The notes beneath the pieces were generated by a model. That model had not been told where the DNA came from. It was given only the letters and a program-made list of their open reading frames with translations, and did no database searches. A program made the translations under genes and the position numbers. A stretch of 64,000 bases of DNA from CADEEN01 sp963783785. Lineage in GTDB: Bacteria > Pseudomonadota > Gammaproteobacteria > Burkholderiales > Burkholderiaceae_C. Where the stretch lies: the NCBI GenBank assembly GCA_963783785.1, contig CAWAOQ010000001.1:372001-436000 (forward strand), given 5' to 3'. Positions 26,622 to 32,534 of the stretch are shown piece by piece. Numbering within the stretch: the first letter of the stretch is position 1; the number at the start of each line of letters is the position of its first letter.

Positions 26622-27925
26622 GCGGCCAACCCGGAAGTCTGTGCAGCCCAGCGCTGGCGGAGGCCGCGTACCACTGCCAGGCCCGACAACAGGCCATCCT
26701 CATGGAAACCGTAGCGTGTCCAAGCACCGCAGAACCAGACATGGGATCGCCCCTGCAGTGACGGCACTCGGGCCTGGGCATGAACCGCGGCGCGGTCGAA
26801 CACCGGGTGAGCGTAGTCCCACTCGCCGAGTACCGCTTCCGGCCGAATCGTGCGCAGCGGGTTCAGCGACACGATCACCGGTGTCTGCCATGGCAGCGGT
26901 TGCAGCCGGTTGATCAGGTAATGCAGGCATACGCGGGCGTCTTCCTGGGCTCGATCCATTGCTCGCTCGTAGTTCCACGCCGCCCACGCGCGCCGGCGTC
27001 GCGGCAAGACCGAGGTGTCGGTGTGCAGCACGGCGCGGTTGGGCTGGTAGCGAATCGCGCCGAGCACCGCGCGTTCCTCCGCGCTCGCGTCAGCCAGCAG
27101 GGCCAGCGACTGGTCGCTATGGCAGGCCAAGACGACCTCATCGAAGCGCTCGCTGCCGTTGTCGGTGGCGACCATCACGCCAGCCGTTCCCTCGCCTGGC
27201 GGCAGTCGCCGCACCGCACGCACCGGTGTGGCGAGGCGCGCATCGGGCACGGCCGCAACCAGCTTGTCGACATAGTGTTTCGAACCGCCACGGACCGTGC
27301 GCCACTGCGGGCGATTGCTCAGCTGCAGCAGGCCATGGTTGTGGCAGAAGCGGATCATCGTGCCGATCGGGAATTGCAGCATCTGGTCGGTCGGGCAGGA
27401 CCAGATGCAGCCGATCATCGGCAGGAAATAGCCGTCGCGGAAGGCGCGACCGAACCGATGGCGATCGAGGAAGGCGCCGATCGGTTCATCCAATTCGGCG
27501 TCGGCATCACCGGCACGGTTGGCGATGCCCGTCGTTAGCCGGTTGAACCGCACGATATCGCCCAGCATGGCCCAGAAGCGTGGCGACACCAGGTTGCTGC
27601 GCTGCGCGAACACGCCGTTCAGGTCGCTGCCGCTCCATTCCCAGCCGGTCGCGGGCGCCTGCACCGAGAAGGACATTTCCGAGAGCGCGCTCTCGACACC
27701 GAGTTGTTCGAACAGGCTGATCAGCTGGGGGTAGGTGCGCTCGTTGTAGACCAGAAAGCCCGTATCCACACCGTGCCGGATGCCTTCGAGTCGCACCGCC
27801 ACGGTGTGTGCGTGGCCGCCGAACCATGACCCCGCTTCGAACAGGGTGACATCGGCCTCGCCGGCCAAGGCATGGGCTACAGCCAGCCCCGAGACACCCG
27901 ACCCGATCACTGCAACGCGGCGCAT
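26618..27925 (-). CDS. FAD-dependent amine oxidase-like protein of the cfa/DUF1365 cluster
   Basis: A 435-residue flavoprotein and first gene of the eight-gene operon. The FAD-binding loop VIGSGVSGLAVAHAL lies at residues 5-20, followed by DVTLFEAGSWFGGHAHTV. Later motifs GVDTGFLVYNERTYPQL and VVLACHSDQSLALL, and the closing HVWFCGAWTRYGFHEDG with the second FAD-contact region, match the predicted flavin-containing amine oxidase family (COG2907 type). A GGAGGG ribosome-binding site precedes the ATG. Relatives in Rhodobacter are, as I recall, needed for furan fatty acid synthesis, so oxidation of methylated acyl chains rather than amines is likely. Confidence 0.9.
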   Translation of the reverse strand: MRRVAVIGSGVSGLAVAHALAGEADVTLFEAGSWFGGHAHTVAVRLEGIRHGVDTGFLVYNERTYPQLISLFEQLGVESALSEMSFSVQAPATGWEWSGSDLNGVFAQRSNLVSPRFWAMLGDIVRFNRLTTGIANRAGDADAELDEPIGAFLDRHRFGRAFRDGYFLPMIGCIWSCPTDQMLQFPIGTMIRFCHNHGLLQLSNRPQWRTVRGGSKHYVDKLVAAVPDARLATPVRAVRRLPPGEGTAGVMVATDNGSERFDEVVLACHSDQSLALLADASAEERAVLGAIRYQPNRAVLHTDTSVLPRRRRAWAAWNYERAMDRAQEDARVCLHYLINRLQPLPWQTPVIVSLNPLRTIRPEAVLGEWDYAHPVFDRAAVHAQARVPSLQGRSHVWFCGAWTRYGFHEDGLLSGLAVVRGLRQRWAAQTSGLAA

Positions 27926-27957
27926 GCGTCAACCCTCCGCGGTCGGGTTCAGCCAAC

Positions 27958-27987
27958 AAAAAGGGGTACCGCACATGGCGGTACCCC
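27958..27987 (-). terminator. Strong intrinsic terminator upstream of the flavoprotein operon
   Basis: On the minus strand the ten-base arms GGGGTACCGC and GCGGTACCCC pair perfectly around loop CATGT and are followed by TTTTTGTT. It lies 32 bases upstream of the flavoprotein ATG and points the same way as the operon. It therefore ends a transcript that starts upstream: either a small RNA or an attenuated operon leader. Confidence 0.8.
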
Positions 27988-28100
27988 AGGCTGTAAAGGT
28001 TGCTGCGTCGCGCCCCGGAGCGAATGAGGGAGGGAGGGAGGAGGAGGAGAACCGCTCAGGGATTGCAACCAGCCAGGCTGGAAGGCGATGCAGCAATAAA
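27958..28100 (-). ncRNA. Candidate small RNA with CU-rich anti-Shine-Dalgarno loop
   Basis: Read on the minus strand, three inverted repeats lie in a row. ATTGC (28093-28097) pairs with GCAAT (28062-28066). GAGCG (28053-28057) pairs with CGCTC (28018-28022), enclosing a loop of CTCC and CCTCC-type repeats (28026-28049). The perfect terminator is at 27958-27987. The loop can base-pair with GGAGG ribosome-binding sites. CU-rich loops next to intrinsic terminators are a hallmark of alpha-proteobacterial CcsR/cuckoo-type stress RNAs. No promoter was identified and the 5' end is a guess; it could equally be a leader of the downstream operon. Confidence 0.4.
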
Positions 28101-28411
28101 AACTGTCCAGCCGCGTGGACCGGATCCAGGCAGCGAAGTTCCCGCAAGGTTGATGCAACAGCTTGACTCGGCATGGTTCGTGGTGAAGTAGATCGTGAAC
28201 TTGTAAGTATGCAATATAACCGATTGGTAGAAAAGAGGATCATGAAGTCCATTCTTTCTCTGCGGCACTGCCCATCACCTTCCGCTGGGCCGATAATGTT
28301 CATGATTTGTCTATAGCAATCCTAAGTCAATTTGGCATCGTCCGTGCCGCAGCCGAGCAACGGTCGCGCCGAGGAGCTTGGGCAGAGTCACAAATGGGGG
28401 AACGCGTGGCT
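28101..28411. promoter_or_regulatory. AT-richer divergent control region between litR and the flavoprotein operon
   Basis: No credible gene lies here. GC content drops clearly from about 28190 to 28340, unlike the rest of the window, as expected for promoters. An imperfect palindrome TTGTA-AGTA-TGCAA sits at 28201-28214 and could be an operator for the adjacent MerR-type regulator. TATAGC/TATAGA-like -10 candidates occur near 28310. No -10/-35 pair could be fixed with confidence for either direction. Confidence 0.45.
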
Positions 28412-29357
28412 ATGAGTCTGTCGGCGGGGCCGATCATGTTGTCGATCGCGGCGGTCGAGCGTGACACCGGCCTGAGCAAGGACACCTTGCGGGTCTGGGA
28501 GAGGCGCTACGGCTTTCCTGTCCCCGTGCGCGACGCGCAAGGCGAGCGCCGTTATCCGTACGATCAACTCGAACGGCTGCGCGTCATCAAGCGATTGCTC
28601 GACGCGGGCCACCGGCCGGGCCGCGTCGTTGCCCTCGACGTCGACGAGTTGGACCGCCTCTCGATGGCCACCGGCGTGCAGGCGCCGCCCCGCAGCGCGG
28701 CGCACGCGTCGACGACCGGCCCGGACGTTGCGGCCATGCTGGCGTGCATCGAACGGCATGACATCGAGATGCTGCGACATCAAATGGCGCGCACCTTGTC
28801 GCGCGTCGGTCTGGGCTGCTTCGTGCTCGATATCGTTGCGCCACTGAACCTGCGCGTCGGCGAGGCGTGGATGCACGGCGGGCTCGCTGTCTTCGCAGAG
28901 CACCTGTACACCGAGTCCGTGCAGGTTGTGCTGCGCAATGCGTTGCATCACCTCCCACCGCCCGACGCCAGCGGGCCGCGGGTGCTGCTCGGCACCGTGC
29001 CCGGCGAGCCCCATGGTCTGGGCTTGCTGATGGCCGAGGCACTGCTGGCGCTGGAGGGTTGTCAGTGCCTGTCGCTCGGCGTGCAGACGCCGATCTGGGA
29101 CATCGTGAGCGCCGCCAAGGTGCTTCGCAGTGACGTGGTTGCACTCAGCTACACCGGCTGTACCAACCCCAACCGCGTCGATCGAAGGCCTGATCGAACT
29201 GCGCAACAAGTTGCCGGCGCAGGTGGTGGTGTGGGCCGGTGGCAGCGCACCGGTGCTGCAACGGCGTGCCATCGACGGTGTCTGCGTGATGCCGACGTTG
29301 GCCAGCATCGCCCCGGCGCTGGCCGACTGGCATGCCCACCGCCGCGCCACCGCATGA
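28412..29357 (+). CDS. litR: CarH/LitR-type B12-binding MerR regulator, frameshifted
   Basis: A predicted light-sensing repressor using adenosylcobalamin. The N-terminal MerR helix-turn-helix is LSIAAVERDTGLSKDTLRVWERRYGFP. The C-terminal B12 module has the W-(9 residues)-EH pattern (W at about 28869, EH at about 28898) and GEPHGLG, matching the E/D-x-H-x-x-G cobalt-ligand motif. The frame breaks after GCTNP. Removing one C from the run 29167-29170 restores NPTASIEGLIELRNKLPAQ and an ending VVVWAGGSAPVLQRR...HRRATA at 29357. The start is uncertain (28394 or 28412; a GGGGGA stretch precedes the latter). It is divergent from the lipid operon and is its likely regulator. Confidence 0.83.
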
Positions 29358-29420
29358 ACGAGGGCCATTCGATCTCTCTAGAATGACATGGTGATCGCCG
29401 GCGCTGACCAAGGACCCGAC

Positions 29421-30287
29421 ATGCTCTATCCGGAACTCTTCAAGCAGCTCGAATCGGTTCGGTGGAACATGGAGCGCGACATCCCGTGGGAATGCTTCGA
29501 TGCGGGCCGCCTCAGCGAAGAACAGGCCCAGACGATCAAGATGAATGCCATCACCGAGTGGGCGGCGCTGCCGGCGACCGAGATGTTCCTGCGCGACAAC
29601 CGCGACGACAGCGACTTCTCGGCCTTCATGAGCGTGTGGTTCTTCGAGGAGCAGAAGCACTCGCTGGTGTTGATGGAGTACTTGCGCCGCTTTCGCCCCG
29701 ACCTGGTACCCACCGAAGCCGAATTGCATGCGGTGCGCTTCGAGTTCGATCCCGCGCCCGCGCTCGAGACCTTGATGCTGCATTTTTGCGGCGAGATTCG
29801 CCTCAATCACTGGTACCGGCGGGCCGCCGAATGGCATTCCGAGCCGGTCATCAAGGCGATCTACGAGACGCTGGCGCGCGACGAGGCGCGCCACGGTGGC
29901 GCCTATCTGCGCTACATGAAACGGGCAATGCAGAAGTTCGGCGACGAAGCCAAGGCCGCCTTTGCCAAGGTCGGCGTGCTGATGGCCAGCGCGCGGCGCA
30001 CGGCGCAAGCACTGCACCCCACCAACCTGCATGTCAATGAGAAGCTGTTCCCGCGCGACACCATCCAGTCGCGGCTGCCCAACCCGCAGTGGCTCGAGCA
30101 GTGGCTGGACAAGCAGATCCAGTTCGACGCCGTGTGGGAAAACAAGGTCGTCGAGCGCATCCTGCACAACATGGGTCTGCTGATGGAGCGCAGCTTCGCC
30201 AGCGTGCAGGAGCTCAATCGCTTTCGCAAGGAACTGCTGCGTTCGCTGTCGCCGCCGGGCACGGCGCCCGGCGCGCCCGCGCTGTAG
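29421..30287 (+). CDS. Ferritin-like diiron protein, acyl-ACP desaturase-like
   Basis: A 288-residue helical protein with the complete carboxylate-bridged diiron ligand set: a glutamate in ATEMFLRDN, E-x-x-H in FEEQKHSLV, a glutamate in HFCGEIRLN, and E-x-x-H in RDEARHGGAY. The order and spacing resemble acyl-ACP desaturases and related oxygenases, so an O2-dependent desaturation or hydroxylation is likely; the substrate is unknown. The start MLYPELFKQLE was chosen because AAGGA lies six bases upstream of ATG 29421; an earlier start at 29388 lacks a site. It follows litR by 63 bases in the same direction, which suggests co-regulation with the lipid operon. Confidence 0.78.
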   Translation: MLYPELFKQLESVRWNMERDIPWECFDAGRLSEEQAQTIKMNAITEWAALPATEMFLRDNRDDSDFSAFMSVWFFEEQKHSLVLMEYLRRFRPDLVPTEAELHAVRFEFDPAPALETLMLHFCGEIRLNHWYRRAAEWHSEPVIKAIYETLARDEARHGGAYLRYMKRAMQKFGDEAKAAFAKVGVLMASARRTAQALHPTNLHVNEKLFPRDTIQSRLPNPQWLEQWLDKQIQFDAVWENKVVERILHNMGLLMERSFASVQELNRFRKELLRSLSPPGTAPGAPAL

Positions 30288-30307
30288 CCCCAGGCGGGCG
30301 TCGCGCG

Positions 30308-30970
30308 TCAGCCCTTGGCGGCGGCCGCGGATTGCGCCTGATCGGCCTTGCGATCGGCGTCGACGCGCTGTGCCGATGGCCGTTGTGCGATCAGCTTGCC
30401 GTGGCTCTTCCAGTCGATGCCGTGGACCGACAGCAGGTCTTCGCCGTAGATCGATTTGCTGGCCAGTGCCACCAGAGGCAACGACACGTAGGCGGCGCAA
30501 TCGGCCAAAGTGAAGGTGTCGCCCGCGATATACGGTCCGAATTTGGCCAACCGCTTGAAGCCAATGATGTTCTTGTCGAGCAACCTGCGCACGCGGGCTT
30601 GCTGAGACTCGCTGATCGTTCCGCCGAAGAACGCTTGCGTGTACAGCTCGCGCGCCACCAGTTCGAGATGCAGTTCGATGAAGATCACCAACTCGCGCAC
30701 CTTGGCCGCCGCCCAGGGATCGCCCGGCAGCAAGGCCGGTGCTGGCGCGAGGGCCTCGAGGTATTCGACGATCGCGCCGCTCTCGCAAAGCGTGCCGTGC
30801 TCGGTGCGGATGAACGGCACCTTGCCCAGCGGCGACGCCGCCAGCATCGCCTCGTCCCTGTCGGCCTTGCCGATGCGCACTTCGGTGAAGGGCAGGCCCT
30901 TCTCCAGCAGGACCATCTTGACCTTGTTGTAGTAGTTCGACAGTGTGAAACCGCACAACGTGATCGTCAT
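30308..30970 (-). CDS. Glutathione S-transferase family protein
   Basis: A 220-residue GST-like protein. The N-terminal thioredoxin-like domain shows NYYNKVKMVLLEKGLPF, the cis-proline segment GKVPFIRTEHG and the glutathione-contacting CESGAIVEYLEAL. The helical C-terminal domain has YIAGDTFTLADCAAYVSL, the usual N-capping aspartate motif. The last 25 residues are an alanine/glutamine-rich tail not conserved in GSTs. It is convergent with the diiron gene, 20 bases apart. The substrate is unknown; detoxification is the general role. Confidence 0.88.
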   Translation of the reverse strand: MTITLCGFTLSNYYNKVKMVLLEKGLPFTEVRIGKADRDEAMLAASPLGKVPFIRTEHGTLCESGAIVEYLEALAPAPALLPGDPWAAAKVRELVIFIELHLELVARELYTQAFFGGTISESQQARVRRLLDKNIIGFKRLAKFGPYIAGDTFTLADCAAYVSLPLVALASKSIYGEDLLSVHGIDWKSHGKLIAQRPSAQRVDADRKADQAQSAAAAKG

Positions 30971-30999
30971 CGCATCTCCTTCTCGATATGAACCAGGAA

Positions 31000-31920
31000 T
31001 CAGCGCCGGCTGACCAGCGCAATGCCCACCACCACCGCCGCCAAGGCGACGGCCAGCCGAAGCGTCAGCGGCTCACCGAGCAGGCCCACACCGGCGATCA
31101 GGCCAGCCAGCGGCGTCAGCAACGTGAACGCGGCGATGCGGGTTGCCGGGTAATGGCGCACCAGCCAGAACCAGAGCAGGTAGCTTGCAAAGGTCACGAT
31201 CACCGTCTGAAAGGCCAGTGACGACCACGCCAGTGTGCCCAATTGCGATGGCCAGCGCTCGCCCGCCAAGCCTGCCGCCAGTGCCAACAACACTCCCGAT
31301 ACCGCCAACTGGTAGAGCAGGGTCTTCTCGGCCGGTGCACTCGCCAGCGACGTGGCCCGGATGGTCAATGTCGTGGCGCCCCACAGCATGGCTGCCGCAA
31401 CGCCGAGCGTGTCGCCCAGCCATTGGCGCGGACCAGCTGCGGCCGTCGGCACGAAACCCTCGGCAAAGGCCCAGGCCACGCCAGCGAATGCGGTCGCGAG
31501 CCCCAGCCATTGCGCCGGAGCCAGGCGTTCGCCGCGGGCGATGAACGGCATGCCGAGTGCGACGACGAAGGGCGACAGGTAGATGAAGACGGCCATCCGC
31601 GACGCGCTCGTGAACTGCAGGCCGACGAAGATGCAGGCGAATTCGGCTGCGAACAGGGCACCCGCGGCCAAGCCACCGCGCCATGTGCCGTCGCCGGACC
31701 ACAGCGCAATGCCCCGCCAGCGCGCCCAGGCCAGCAACAGCAGCGCGGCGCCGAGCGAGCGCGCGGCCGCCTGCGCCAGCGGCGGGATCTCGGCCAACGC
31801 GACCTTGGCTGCAACTTGGTTCAGCCCCCACAACGCAGAACACAGCAGCAGTGACGCGATGGCCACCCCGTCCAGGTGTTGCCTGCGGCCGTCGCGGCGG
31901 AGCTCGGCTGTGGTCGTCAT
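31000..31920 (-). CDS. EamA-family DMT transporter
   Basis: An inner-membrane exporter or transporter of the drug/metabolite superfamily. The 306-residue product has about ten hydrophobic segments in two EamA repeats (LLCSALWGLNQVAAKVAL opens the first, and WLGDTLGVAAAMLWGATTLTIRA the second). It ends LAAVVVGIALVSRR. The ATG giving MTTTAELRRDG was chosen over an upstream extension without conservation. It lies four bases downstream of the rhombosortase stop on the same strand. The substrate cannot be inferred. Confidence 0.87.
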   Translation of the reverse strand: MTTTAELRRDGRRQHLDGVAIASLLLCSALWGLNQVAAKVALAEIPPLAQAAARSLGAALLLLAWARWRGIALWSGDGTWRGGLAAGALFAAEFACIFVGLQFTSASRMAVFIYLSPFVVALGMPFIARGERLAPAQWLGLATAFAGVAWAFAEGFVPTAAAGPRQWLGDTLGVAAAMLWGATTLTIRATSLASAPAEKTLLYQLAVSGVLLALAAGLAGERWPSQLGTLAWSSLAFQTVIVTFASYLLWFWLVRHYPATRIAAFTLLTPLAGLIAGVGLLGEPLTLRLAVALAAVVVGIALVSRR

Positions 31921-31924
31921 CGGG

Positions 31925-32528
31925 CTATCGTAGAGCCGGCGAGCGGTCACCCGCGAACGCCTGGGCAACGGCGCCGCACAGTGCCCCCGCGGCGGCGCCC
32001 GTCAGATGGGCCAGCGGGGCGACGCGGAAGTCCCAGCCCGGTAGCGCCTGTGTCGGCGCGGCGAATGGCTGCTCGAACACGAGCTTGAGGGCCAGCCCGG
32101 CCAGCACTGCCGCGCCGATGATGCGGCGGCGGCCCGGCTCGCGCCAAGCAAGGTGCAAGGCAGCGATGGCGACGCCAGCATGCAGCACGCCCGAAAGGCC
32201 ACCGTAGTGCAGCAGTTGCGGCTGCAGCGACAGCGCTGCATGGCCGAGGGGCCAAGCCGCCAGCCAGGCCAGCGCCGCGTGTCGCGGCACGCGGGCGGCG
32301 ATACCGAACGCTGCGACGACGGCGCAGCCGAGCAGGTTGGCAGCCAGATGGAGCGGGCTGAGGTGCACGAGAGCGGCAGTCCAGGGTCGCCACGGTTGTG
32401 ACCAGTGCGTGCTGCGGCTGCCAGTCGATCGCCTCACGCGGCGCAAACCAGCCCAGGCAGGCGCCGAGGGCGAGCACGGCGCACAGTGTCGGCCAGGCAC
32501 GCGACGCAGGAGGCGGATGCGGCGGCAA
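31925..32528 (-). CDS. rrtA: Rhombosortase (rhomboid-family intramembrane protease), frameshifted
   Basis: A rhomboid-like membrane serine protease of the type that processes GlyGly-CTERM proteins. The N-terminal helix WPTLCAVLALGACLGWF and AIDWQPQH are in one frame. The rest is in another: WSQPWRPWTAALVHLSPLHLAANLLG, the catalytic serine motif YGGLSGVLHAG and the histidine in PLAHLTGAAAGAL. Removing one base between about 32402 and 32420 joins them as a protein of about 200 residues. The stop is four bases before the EamA start, and glnE lies seven bases upstream on the same strand. The only candidate substrate in the window is the secreted subtilisin at the right edge. Confidence 0.78.
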
Positions 32529-32534
32529 TGCGCG

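Noticed and set aside
28026..28049. GGGA/GGA repeat as a simple microsatellite only
   Set aside because: It is short and sits exactly in the loop of an inverted repeat followed by a terminator, so a functional RNA loop is a better reading, although chance remains possible.
27929..28303. 124-codon minus-strand open frame across the litR-flavoprotein space
   Set aside because: It runs through the strong terminator and the CU-rich loop, lacks a ribosome-binding site and shows no family features; a non-coding RNA explains the sequence better.
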